Assembly (NCBI GenBank): GCA_025936275.1
Contig: JAICTR010000078.1
Span: 1 to 9,671 of the forward strand
Length of the DNA: 9,671 nucleotides
Source of the DNA: Burkholderiales bacterium
GTDB taxonomy: Bacteria > Pseudomonadota > Gammaproteobacteria > Burkholderiales > Usitatibacteraceae
Direction of reading: 5' to 3'
Shown here: positions 1 to 7,534 of the stretch, piece by piece
Layout: every line of letters starts with the position of its first letter
Numbering within the stretch: position 1 is the stretch's first letter
Translations under genes and position numbers: made by a program
Notes under the pieces: generated by a model
Seen by the model: only the letters and a program-made list of their open reading frames with translations
The model's database searches: none
Told to the model about the DNA's origin: nothing

Positions 1-1463
1 AGTCGCTGATCCTCGAGCAGAACGATATCGGCGCGATCGCCGATTCCTTCAAGGACTGCCTGCGCTGCGGCAAGTGCAAGCCGGTGTGCGCGACCCACGT
101 GCCGCGCGCGAACCTGCTCTACAGCCCGAGGAACAAGATCCTCGCGACGTCGCTCCTCACCGAGGCGTTCCTCTACGAGGAGCAGACGCGCCGCGGCGTG
201 AGCGTGCGCCACTTCGACGAGTATGGCGACGTCGCCGACCACTGCACGGTGTGCCACAAGTGCGTCTCCCCGTGCCCGGTGGACATCGATTTCGGCGACG
301 TGTCGGTGGCGATGAGGAACCTCCTCGCGCGGCTTCGCAAGCGGCGCTTCAATCCCGGCACCTGGGCCTCGCTCCAGTTCCTGAACGCCACCGATCCGCG
401 GCGCGTGAAGCTCATCAAGACCGGGCTCATCGACATCGGCTACCGCGTGCAGCGCGCCGCGAACAAGCTGTGGGGAAGGCTCCCGATCGTGCAGCGCCAG
501 GTACGCCGGCCGCCGGAGACGCACGGCAAGCCCCGGCTCGCCGCGCAGGTGATCCATTTCATCAACAAGCCGATGCCCGGCGGGCTCGCGAAGAAGACCG
601 CGCGCGCGTTGCTCGACGTGGAGGACCCGGCGATCGTGCCGATCGTGCGCGACCCGGCGCGCGTGAGCGAGGATGCCGACGCGGTGTTCTATTTTCCGGG
701 ATGCGGCTCGGAGCGTCTCTTCGGGCAGGTGGGGCTCGCCACGCAGGCGCTGCTCTACCACGTGGGCAGCCAGTGCGTGCTGCCGCCGGGCTATCTGTGC
801 TGCGGCTATCCGCAGACCTCGGCGGGCCGCGCCGACAAGGGCGAGGAGATCACGGTGAAGAACCGCGTGCTCTTCCACCGCGTGGCGAACACGCTGAACT
901 ACCTCGACATCAAGACCGTCGTGGTCTCGTGCGGCACCTGCATGGACCAGCTGCAGAAGTACGAATTCGACCGCATCTTCCCGGGCTCGCGCCTGCTCGA
1001 CATCCACGAGTACCTGATGGAGAAGGGCATGAAGCTCGAGGGCGCCACCGGCGTGCGCTACATGTACCACGACCCGTGCCATACGCCGATGAAGACCTAC
1101 AAGCCGCTCACCGTGGTGAACCGCCTCATGGGAACCGACGTTCCCCTGAACGATCGCTGCTGCGGCGAGTCGGGCACCTTCGCCGCCACCCGCCCCGATG
1201 TCGCCACCCAGGTGCGCTTCCGCAAGGAGGCGGAAATGCGCAACGGAGCGGCCGCCGCGCGCAGCGATGGATTCGACGGCGAGGTGAAAGTGTTGACCTC
1301 CTGTCCTTCCTGCCTGCAGGGGCTGCATCGCTTCGATGACGACGCCGGCACCAGCGCCGAATACATCGTGGTGGAGATGGCGCGCCACCTCCTCGGTCCG
1401 ACGTGGATGGAGGACTTCGTGCACCGCGCGCGCCATGGCGGCATCGAGCGCGTGCTGCTCTGA
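1..1463 (+). CDS. (Fe-S)-binding oxidoreductase, C-terminal part (5' end outside window)
   Basis: The frame is open from the left edge (first whole codon at 3) to TGA at 1461-1463, giving 486 visible residues. Two ferredoxin-like 4Fe-4S motifs are seen: CLRCGKCKPVC (nt 57-89) and CTVCHKCVSPCP (nt 243-278). Two CCG-type cysteine-rich domains follow: FPGCGSE (from about nt 693) with CCGYP (from 798) and SCGTC (from 927), then DPCHTP (around 1077) with RCCGESG (from 1155) and CPSC (1302-1313). This order is that of GlcF/HdrD-like iron-sulfur subunits, which pass electrons from a flavin dehydrogenase to a quinone or other carrier. No start codon or RBS lies before the first cluster, and the frame runs off the edge. 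I infer that this is the C-terminal half of a large FAD-linked oxidase/Fe-S fusion, such as the betaproteobacterial DUF3683-type proteins, but the flavin part is not visible. The substrate (glycolate, D-lactate or other 2-hydroxy acid) cannot be told. The next gene starts 13 bp downstream. Confidence 0.85.
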   Translation, partial: SLILEQNDIGAIADSFKDCLRCGKCKPVCATHVPRANLLYSPRNKILATSLLTEAFLYEEQTRRGVSVRHFDEYGDVADHCTVCHKCVSPCPVDIDFGDVSVAMRNLLARLRKRRFNPGTWASLQFLNATDPRRVKLIKTGLIDIGYRVQRAANKLWGRLPIVQRQVRRPPETHGKPRLAAQVIHFINKPMPGGLAKKTARALLDVEDPAIVPIVRDPARVSEDADAVFYFPGCGSERLFGQVGLATQALLYHVGSQCVLPPGYLCCGYPQTSAGRADKGEEITVKNRVLFHRVANTLNYLDIKTVVVSCGTCMDQLQKYEFDRIFPGSRLLDIHEYLMEKGMKLEGATGVRYMYHDPCHTPMKTYKPLTVVNRLMGTDVPLNDRCCGESGTFAATRPDVATQVRFRKEAEMRNGAAAARSDGFDGEVKVLTSCPSCLQGLHRFDDDAGTSAEYIVVEMARHLLGPTWMEDFVHRARHGGIERVLL

Positions 1464-1476
1464 GAAGCCCGCGGCG

Positions 1477-4400
1477 ATGAGGTCCCGGCGCCCCGTCCAC
1501 GCGTGGATCGTCGTGCTGCTGCTCTGCGCGGGCTGCGCCGCGGGACCGCCGCGTCTCGCCGAGGTCGCGCCGCCCTCCGCCGCGGGCTATCCGATGGATC
1601 CCGCGGCCCTCGCACGCGGCGAGGACGAGGAAGAGGACGAGGAGCACGGCGAGGGCGAGCGCGGCACGCCGGTCTCGATCCGCGCGAACCTCGAGGCGGA
1701 GGCCGACGAGCAAGGCCCGCCGCGTGTCTGGCAGCTGCTGCGCGCGCAGGCGCAGCGCCGCGCGCTGGTCGTCACGCGCGGCGCGCCCGCCTCGCTCGAG
1801 AAGTCCGCCGGCATGCAGCCGTTTCGCTGGCAGGCGCTGGGCCCGTCGAACATCGGCGGGCGCGTGCGTTCGCTCGCCATCGATCCGCGCAACCCCCGGC
1901 GCGTGCTCGCCGGCACCGCGTCCGGCGGCCTCTGGATCTCCGCCGACGAGGGAGCCACCTGGAGCGCGAACAACGACTTCCTGCCGAACCTTTCCATCTC
2001 CGCGCTGGTCTTCGACCCGTCGAATCCGGCGATCGTGTACGCCGGCACCGGCGAAGCGAGCGCGGGCCTGGTCGGTGCCGGCGTCTTCAAGTCGGCCGAC
2101 GGCGGCAACACCTGGCAGTCGCTCGCCGCGACGAACCCCGACGCCAACGCCGACTGGCGCTTCGTGAACCGCCTCGCGATCGACCCGGCGCGGCCCTCGA
2201 CGCTCCTCGCGGGCGTGACCAACCTCGACCTCGCGACCGGCGGCATCTATCGCTCCGCCGACGGCGGCGCGTCGTGGTCGCGCGTCTCCGCCGCGCGCGC
2301 CCTCGATCTCGCCTTCGATCCTTTCGATTCCGGGAACGTCCTGGCAGGCCTCGACGACGGCACGCTGCTTCATTCGCGCGATGCGGGGCTCACCTGGACG
2401 CACACGCAGCCGCTGGTCGCCGCGCCCTCGGGCCGCGACGGCACCGCGCGCGCCGAGATCGCGTTCGCGCGCTCGCGTCCCGGCCTCGCCTACGCCTCGG
2501 TCGACAACCAGGGCGGCGAGGTCTACGCGTCGCTCGATTCCGGGGCCACGTGGCAGTGGCTCGCGAACCCGCGCCACCTCGGCTCCCAGGGCGATTACGA
2601 CAACGCCATCTGGGTCGATCCCACCGATGCCTCGCACCTCATGGTGGCCGGGCTCGACGTGTACGAATCGCGCGACGGCGGCGTGACCTTCGACCAGGTG
2701 AGCGACTGGCGGCGCTCGCCGGTCTCTCCCCACGGCGATCACCACGCGCTCGTCTCGCCGCCCGATTTCGGACCTGCGCATCCGGCGCTCTTCGACGGCA
2801 ACGACGGCGGCGTGTATTTCGCCCCGAACGCCTATGCACTCGGCGGCGGCGTGCGCGGCGCCGGGTGGATCAACCGCGACAACGGCCTTGCCGTCACGCA
2901 GTTCTACAGCGGTGCCGGCCGCACCGCGGCGGGCGGGCGCGTCTACGGCGGTACGCAGGACAACGGCAGTCTGGTGCTCGCCGACGGCGCATGGCGCATC
3001 TATCGCGGCGGCGACGGCGGCTTGGTCGCCGTCGACCCGGCCTCGGACCGCACCGTGTATGGCGAGTACGTCTATCTCTCGCTGCACCGGTCGTTCGACG
3101 GCGGCGCGACGTCGGATTATTTCTGCAGCGGCATCACCGAGGCGATGCCGGACGACGGCAACAACGGTTACTGCGGCTCCGGCGCGACGAAGAAGGCCAA
3201 CTTCATCGCGCCCTTCGTCCTCGACCCGAACGACGCCCACCGCATCCTCGCGGGGGCCGCCTCGCTGTGGGTCACCGCGAACGCGAAGGGCACGCCCGCG
3301 TGGCGCGCCATCAAGCCGCCGCTGGCCGGGGACGATTTCATCAATGCCATCGCGGTGCAGCCGGGCAACGGCAACGTCGTGTGGGTCGGGCACAACAACG
3401 GCGAGGTCTATCGCACCGCGAATTCCTTCGCCGGCGCTCCGCAATGGACGCGCGTCGGCACGGGCGTGCTCCCGGCGCGGCGCGTGCAGCGCATCACCCT
3501 CGATCCGGCGAACCCCAACCGCGCGATCGTCGCCTTCACCGGCTTCGTCCCCGGGAACGCGTGGCAGACGCTGGATGGCGGCGCCTCGTGGCGCTCGATC
3601 GACGGCAATCTCCCCGATGCGCCGGTCTTCGACGTGAAGATCCATCCGCGAAACTCCGCGTGGCTGTATGCCGCCACCTCGGTCGGCGTCTTCACGAGCC
3701 AGGATGGAGGGGCCACCTGGTCCACGACCAACGAGGGCCCCGCGAACATCCGCGTGCGCGAGCTCTTCTGGATCGACGATGCCACGCTCGGCGCCGCCAC
3801 GTATGGACGCGGCATGTTCAAGGTGGCGGTGGATGCGGGCGGCCCTCCGAGCTACCAGGACCTGTGGTGGTCGGGCATGGCCGAGAACGGCTGGGGCATG
3901 AGCATCGCGCAGCACGGCGCGACGATCTTCGCCGCGATGTTCGTGTACGACGATGCGGGAAACCCGACCTGGGTCGTCATGCCGGGCGGCCAGTGGAATG
4001 CCTCGCTCACGGATTTCACCGGCGCGCTCTACATTCCATCGGGAAGCTGGCTCGGCGCCTACGACGCGGCCCGCTTCGCTGTCGGCAAGGCCGTCGGCTC
4101 CGCCACGCTGCATTTCACGAGCCTCTCCAGCGCGACCCTCACCTACACCATCAATGGCGTGAGCGGCACGAAGTCGATCGTGCGCCAGCCGTTCGGCGTG
4201 CCGGATTCCACGCCCGCCGCGAGCTACGGCGACCTGTGGTGGGGCGGCAAGCCGCAGGACGGCTGGGGCATCGCCATCAACCAGCAGTACCGCACGCTTT
4301 TCGCCGTCTGGTACACCTACGATCGCGCCGGCAAGCCCGTCTGGTACTACGTTCCCGGCGGGCAGTGGACGAGCGAGGCGGTCTTCACCGGCAAGGCGTA

Positions 4401-4572
4401 TCGCGCGAGCGGCTCCGCGTGGCTGGGCAAGCCCTACGATCCCTCGGCCTTCCACGCCGATGCGGCGGGCAGCGTCACCCTTTCCTTCACCGACCTGTCG
4501 CACGGCGTGATGACGTACACGCTGGACGGCGTCACCCAGTCGAAGCCGATCGAGAGGCAGCCGTTCCCATGA
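1477..4572 (+). CDS. Probable lipoprotein with Asp-box (BNR) beta-propeller and two tandem C-terminal domains
   Basis: 1031 residues from ATG 1477. I chose this start because it begins a signal peptide (basic MRSRR, hydrophobic core, then LLLCAGC with the candidate lipid-bearing Cys20) and lies just after the previous stop. An upstream in-frame ATG at 1336 would put the signal inside the protein. The lipobox is imperfect (Cys at -3). Residues 49-63 are very acidic. From about residue 115 to 787 the protein is a beta-propeller of the sialidase/sortilin/GH74-like BNR class. Asp-boxes of the type SxDxGxTW start near residues 155, 206, 260, 300, 352, 398, 539 (degenerate), 698 and 741. After the signal the only cysteines are Cys20, Cys550 and Cys566, which suggests one disulfide and a periplasmic or surface location. 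Two homologous domains follow, 792-908 and 916-1031. I see no catalytic signature, so glycan binding, adhesion or hydrolysis are all possible. The RBS is weak (GAGAAG about 10 nt upstream). The stop overlaps the HIT start. Confidence 0.88.
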   Translation: MRSRRPVHAWIVVLLLCAGCAAGPPRLAEVAPPSAAGYPMDPAALARGEDEEEDEEHGEGERGTPVSIRANLEAEADEQGPPRVWQLLRAQAQRRALVVTRGAPASLEKSAGMQPFRWQALGPSNIGGRVRSLAIDPRNPRRVLAGTASGGLWISADEGATWSANNDFLPNLSISALVFDPSNPAIVYAGTGEASAGLVGAGVFKSADGGNTWQSLAATNPDANADWRFVNRLAIDPARPSTLLAGVTNLDLATGGIYRSADGGASWSRVSAARALDLAFDPFDSGNVLAGLDDGTLLHSRDAGLTWTHTQPLVAAPSGRDGTARAEIAFARSRPGLAYASVDNQGGEVYASLDSGATWQWLANPRHLGSQGDYDNAIWVDPTDASHLMVAGLDVYESRDGGVTFDQVSDWRRSPVSPHGDHHALVSPPDFGPAHPALFDGNDGGVYFAPNAYALGGGVRGAGWINRDNGLAVTQFYSGAGRTAAGGRVYGGTQDNGSLVLADGAWRIYRGGDGGLVAVDPASDRTVYGEYVYLSLHRSFDGGATSDYFCSGITEAMPDDGNNGYCGSGATKKANFIAPFVLDPNDAHRILAGAASLWVTANAKGTPAWRAIKPPLAGDDFINAIAVQPGNGNVVWVGHNNGEVYRTANSFAGAPQWTRVGTGVLPARRVQRITLDPANPNRAIVAFTGFVPGNAWQTLDGGASWRSIDGNLPDAPVFDVKIHPRNSAWLYAATSVGVFTSQDGGATWSTTNEGPANIRVRELFWIDDATLGAATYGRGMFKVAVDAGGPPSYQDLWWSGMAENGWGMSIAQHGATIFAAMFVYDDAGNPTWVVMPGGQWNASLTDFTGALYIPSGSWLGAYDAARFAVGKAVGSATLHFTSLSSATLTYTINGVSGTKSIVRQPFGVPDSTPAASYGDLWWGGKPQDGWGIAINQQYRTLFAVWYTYDRAGKPVWYYVPGGQWTSEAVFTGKAYRASGSAWLGKPYDPSAFHADAAGSVTLSFTDLSHGVMTYTLDGVTQSKPIERQPFP
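3850..4569 (+). repeat. Tandem protein-domain repeat (2 x ~116 aa) in the lipoprotein C-terminus
   Basis: Two copies start at nt 3850 and nt 4222, a period of 124 codons. Shared landmarks, in order, are SYxDLWWxG, GWG, a Y-D-x-A-G-x-P-x-W block, PGGQW, FTGxxY, SGSxxLGxxYD, GSxTLxFTxLS, TYTxxGV and a terminal RQPF. The two copies are clearly homologous but diverged, so this is an old duplication and not a recent DNA repeat. The pattern is rich in aromatic and glycine residues and is probably all-beta. From memory, similar DLWW...GWG modules end other secreted proteins of beta- and gammaproteobacteria, but I cannot attach a family name. Confidence 0.8.
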
Positions 4573-4997
4573 GCGGCGATTGCGAGTTCTGCGAACGCTC
4601 CGGCGGCGCGATCCTCTGGCAGAATGACCTGTGCCGGGTGGTGCAGGTGGACGAGCCGGGCTACCCGGGCTACTGCCGCGTGATCCTCGCGCGGCATGTG
4701 CGAGAAACGACGGACCTCGATCCGTCGCAGCGCATGCGGCTCGCGGCGGTGGTCTTCGCGGTGGAGGACGCGGTGCGCGAGACGATGCGGCCGGACAAGA
4801 TGAACGTGGCGAGCCTGGGCAACGTGGTGCCGCACCTGCACTGGCACGTGGTGCCGCGCTTTCGCGACGACGCGCATTTCCCTTCGCCCGTGTGGTGCGC
4901 CGCGCGGCGCGAGATCGCGGTGCCCGCGGATCGGCTCGCGCGCGCCGCCGGGCTCGGCGCCGCGGTGCGCGAGCGGCTCCTCGCCCTGTCGCCCTGA
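4569..4997 (+). CDS. HIT family protein (histidine-triad nucleotide hydrolase/transferase)
   Basis: 142 residues. The histidine triad HLHWHVV is at residues 89-95 (His89, His91, His93). In HIT enzymes the central-to-last His attacks the alpha-phosphate of nucleotide substrates such as diadenosine polyphosphates or AMP-conjugates. The upstream segment NVASLGNVVP supplies the usual asparagine and glycine before the triad. An N-terminal CEFC (Cys5, Cys8) resembles the metal-binding half seen in many HIT proteins. The length is normal for a single-domain cytoplasmic HIT protein. The start ATG 4569 overlaps the preceding TGA as ATGA, and GAGAGG at 4552-4557 is a plausible though distant RBS, so translation is probably coupled to the lipoprotein gene. 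The next gene begins 2 bp after the stop. Physiological substrate unknown; Ap4A hydrolase-like activity is only a family-level guess. Confidence 0.93.
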   Translation: MSGDCEFCERSGGAILWQNDLCRVVQVDEPGYPGYCRVILARHVRETTDLDPSQRMRLAAVVFAVEDAVRETMRPDKMNVASLGNVVPHLHWHVVPRFRDDAHFPSPVWCAARREIAVPADRLARAAGLGAAVRERLLALSP

Positions 4998-4999
4998 CC

Positions 5000-6598
5000 A
5001 TGGCACCGACGCTGCAAGCGGAAGGCGCGCCCGCGTTCGACGACGCGCGCGGCTGCAAGGAGTGGCTGAACGCCCTTGCGCTCACCAACATCCCGCAGGC
5101 CCAGTCGCAGGTGCTCGAGGCGCTGCGGGGCCTGAACGCCGCGCAGGCCGCGCCGCTCGAGCGCCTCAAGTGCCTGGAGCTGCTGCGCGACAAGGTGGCG
5201 TTCCTCCAGGGCGAGCAACGCTCGCGCTACTTCGGCAAGACGTTGCCCCTCTCGCCCAACGACAGCGCGGCGTGGGCGACCGGCGCCGCGCTCCTCGCGG
5301 CGATGGAGGAGGGCTATCGGCGCTCGCTCGCCGACGGGCAGGCTCCGGAGCTCGCCGCGCATCGCGCGCTCATCGCGCACCGCATCGTGCGCTACATCGG
5401 CGCGCAGATGCTCTTCCACGCGCTGGTCTACCGGCGCTTCGATCCCGCGACGTGGCAGCGGCTGCACCACGAGTACGCGCAGGCCGAGGCGGCCGGCGTC
5501 GCAGAGGAGCGCGTGCGCGATTCGCTGGACGGCGAGCAGGACGGCACGTCGAGCATCGCGGACGCGTACCTGCAGGCGACGATGCTGCAGGCGGCGTACC
5601 TCGCGGAGATGACGGCGGCGCAGATCGATTTCGCCGAGGCCCTGCTGCGCCAATGGGTGGCGAAGCTGCGCGTGCTCGATCCCTCGGCGATTCCGGCGGC
5701 GGATCCGCTGCCGCTGGTGGTGGACCTCGCCTCGTCGATCGGCGCACGGCCGCTGCCGCGCTCCGAGCTCACGGTGATGCATCGCGCCTTCGACGTGGAC
5801 GGGCTCTCGAAGAGCCTGCGCAAGCGCATCCACGCGTTGCAATCGGACGAGGAGCCGGCGCGGCTCGGCCTGCCGCCGCAGGCCGCCGGGCTGGACCTCC
5901 CGATGCAGCTGCGGCGGCTGCACAAGCTCTGGTGCGAGGGCGCGCCGCCGCGTCCACCCGGGAAGGTCTCCGAGATCAAGCTCGCGGGCATCGTCTTCAC
6001 GCTTGCGGAGGTCCACTTCTTCGTGGGCGGCGGCAAGCTCTTCGAGCAGCCCGACCGGACGCGCGAGCTCACCCGCGAGGAGAAGCAGGACATGGAGGTG
6101 TTCGGCCGCGTGTCCGAGCGCACCCACAGCCGCATGCTCGCCGAGCACAACTTCAGCGTCGAGCCGTGGAGCGTCGTCGAGGAGATGCCCGGCACCTGGC
6201 GGCTGCAGCGCCCGGCGACCGCGTCCAAGGGTGTCGCGATCGGGCGGCTCGCGGGCGTGCGGCTCGGCGAGGCCGGCGGCTTCTTCCTCGGCGTGATCCG
6301 CGCGCTGGCGCAGGAAACCGATGGCCGCATCGTCGCGACGATCGCGCTCTTTCCCGGCAAGCCCGAGCCGCTCGCGGTGCGCGCGGGCGATGCGCGCCAC
6401 CGCGCCAACGCGCAATGGACGCAGGGCTTCCGGCTGCCGGCGCTCGAGCGGCTGCAGATTCCCGTCTCGCTGGTGGTGCCGGGCGGGATGGCGATGCGCG
6501 GACGCGGCATCGAGGTGTGGCAGGACGGCGCCAGGGAATGCACCGTGCACGAAGTGCTCGAGCGCGGCGCCGACTTCGACCGCGTCGCGGTGTTCTAG
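5000..6598 (+). CDS. Conserved-looking protein of unknown function, 532 aa (possible atypical PilZ-like C-terminus)
   Basis: ATG 5000 follows the HIT stop by 2 bp; no clear RBS precedes it, so expression probably depends on translational coupling. There is no signal peptide or membrane segment, so it is likely cytoplasmic. Residues about 15-225 look all-helical: WLNALALTN, then LExLRGLN, RLKCLELLRDKV and RYFGKTLPL. The middle (about 235-345) has a mixed helix/strand look. Residues about 385-532 are strand-rich, with W-S-V-V-E-E...GTWRL near 390-402, IGRLAGVRLGE, a GVIRAL strand and LFPGKPEPLAVR around 450-461. I recall betaproteobacterial hypothetical proteins with the same plan, in which the part after W-x-V-x-[ND]-x-S-x-x-G resembles a PilZ (cyclic-di-GMP-binding) barrel. 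Here the canonical RxxxR and [DN]xSxxG residues are not intact, so c-di-GMP binding is not supported. Function unassigned. The gene ends 3 bp from the convergent gshB stop. Confidence 0.85.
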   Translation: MAPTLQAEGAPAFDDARGCKEWLNALALTNIPQAQSQVLEALRGLNAAQAAPLERLKCLELLRDKVAFLQGEQRSRYFGKTLPLSPNDSAAWATGAALLAAMEEGYRRSLADGQAPELAAHRALIAHRIVRYIGAQMLFHALVYRRFDPATWQRLHHEYAQAEAAGVAEERVRDSLDGEQDGTSSIADAYLQATMLQAAYLAEMTAAQIDFAEALLRQWVAKLRVLDPSAIPAADPLPLVVDLASSIGARPLPRSELTVMHRAFDVDGLSKSLRKRIHALQSDEEPARLGLPPQAAGLDLPMQLRRLHKLWCEGAPPRPPGKVSEIKLAGIVFTLAEVHFFVGGGKLFEQPDRTRELTREEKQDMEVFGRVSERTHSRMLAEHNFSVEPWSVVEEMPGTWRLQRPATASKGVAIGRLAGVRLGEAGGFFLGVIRALAQETDGRIVATIALFPGKPEPLAVRAGDARHRANAQWTQGFRLPALERLQIPVSLVVPGGMAMRGRGIEVWQDGARECTVHEVLERGADFDRVAVF

Positions 6599-6601
6599 GC
6601 C

Positions 6602-7534
6602 TCAGGCGCCCAGCGCGTCCATCAGCGCGCGCGCCGCGTTCTCGCCGGTCTGCTCGGCGATCTCCACGATGCAGGTGGGACTCGTCACGTTGATCTCGGT
6701 GAGCCGCTCGCCGATCACGTCGAGGCCGGCGAAGACGATCCCGGCATCCACGAGCGAGGGTCCGATCGCCTCGGCGATCTCGCGATCGCGCGCGGTGATC
6801 GGCCGCGCGACCCCGGTCCCGCCGGCGGCGAGGTTGCCGCGCGTCTCCCCGGATTTGGGGATGCGGGCGAGGCAGTACGGAAACGGCTTGCCCCCGATCA
6901 CCAGCACGCGCTTGTCGCCATCGACGATCTCGGGCAGGTAGCCCTGCGCCATCACCGTGCGGCGGCCGAAGTCGGTGATGGTCTCCACGATCACGTTGCG
7001 GTTCGGGTCGCCGGCGCCGACGCGGAAGATCATCGCGCCGCCCATGCCGTCGAGCTTCTTCACCACCACGTCGCGATGCTCGTCGATGAAGCCCTGCACG
7101 CGCGCCATGTCCGAGGCGACGAGGGTCGCGGGGGCGAGGCGCGGGAAGCGCAGGATCGCGAGCTTCTCGTTCCAGTCGCGCAGCGCCCGCGGGTCGTTCA
7201 CCACGCGCGCGCCCTCGGCCTGCGCACGCTCGAGGAGCAGCGTCGCGTAGTAGTACTCCTGGTCGAAGGGCGGGTCCTTGCGCATCATCACGATGTCGAA
7301 GGAGCCGAGCGGCGCTTCGCGCGTCCCGCGCGCCTCGTACCACGCGTCGCCTTCCCCGCGCACTTCGAGGCGCGTCAGCGGCGCGGTGACCGAGCCGCCG
7401 CTCACCGAGATCGCGCGCGCCTCGAGCGCATGCACCTCGTGGCCGCGGCGCGCCGCCTCGCGCATCATGGCGATCGAGGAATCCTTGTAGGCCTTGAGGT
7501 CGTCGAGGGGATCGACGACGAACGCGAACCTCAT
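6602..7534 (-). CDS. gshB: Glutathione synthetase
   Basis: 310 residues, close to the roughly 315 of E. coli GshB. It joins gamma-glutamylcysteine and glycine with ATP in the cytoplasm, the second step of glutathione synthesis. Family landmarks run in order: N-terminal DPLDDLKAYKDSS (8-20), MRKDPPFDQEYYY (84-96), the glycine-rich LDGMGG (161-166), QGYLPEIVDGDKRVLV (197-212), YCLARIPKSGETRGNLAAGG (220-239) and INVTSPTC (281-288), which in the ATP-grasp fold supplies metal and nucleotide contacts. One oddity: the residue before LDGMGG is Lys (KKLDGMGG), where E. coli has Pro (KPLDGMGG). ATG 7534 overlaps the gshA stop as ATGA, and GAGGG about 10 nt upstream, inside gshA, is a good RBS. Regulation is presumably from the gshA promoter. 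The 3' end nearly touches the convergent 532-aa gene, with no visible terminator. Confidence 0.97.
   Translation of the reverse strand: MRFAFVVDPLDDLKAYKDSSIAMMREAARRGHEVHALEARAISVSGGSVTAPLTRLEVRGEGDAWYEARGTREAPLGSFDIVMMRKDPPFDQEYYYATLLLERAQAEGARVVNDPRALRDWNEKLAILRFPRLAPATLVASDMARVQGFIDEHRDVVVKKLDGMGGAMIFRVGAGDPNRNVIVETITDFGRRTVMAQGYLPEIVDGDKRVLVIGGKPFPYCLARIPKSGETRGNLAAGGTGVARPITARDREIAEAIGPSLVDAGIVFAGLDVIGERLTEINVTSPTCIVEIAEQTGENAARALMDALGA

Noticed and set aside
1336..1476. Earlier in-frame ATG for the lipoprotein
   Set aside because: It would overlap the Fe-S gene by 128 bp and bury the signal peptide 47 residues inside the protein.
1126..5193. 1355-codon open frame on the minus strand opposite the lipoprotein and HIT genes
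   Set aside because: Its sequence is Arg/Ala/Gly-rich low-complexity text without family motifs, while the opposite strand has clear Asp-boxes, a signal peptide and a histidine triad. It is a shadow due to high GC at third positions.
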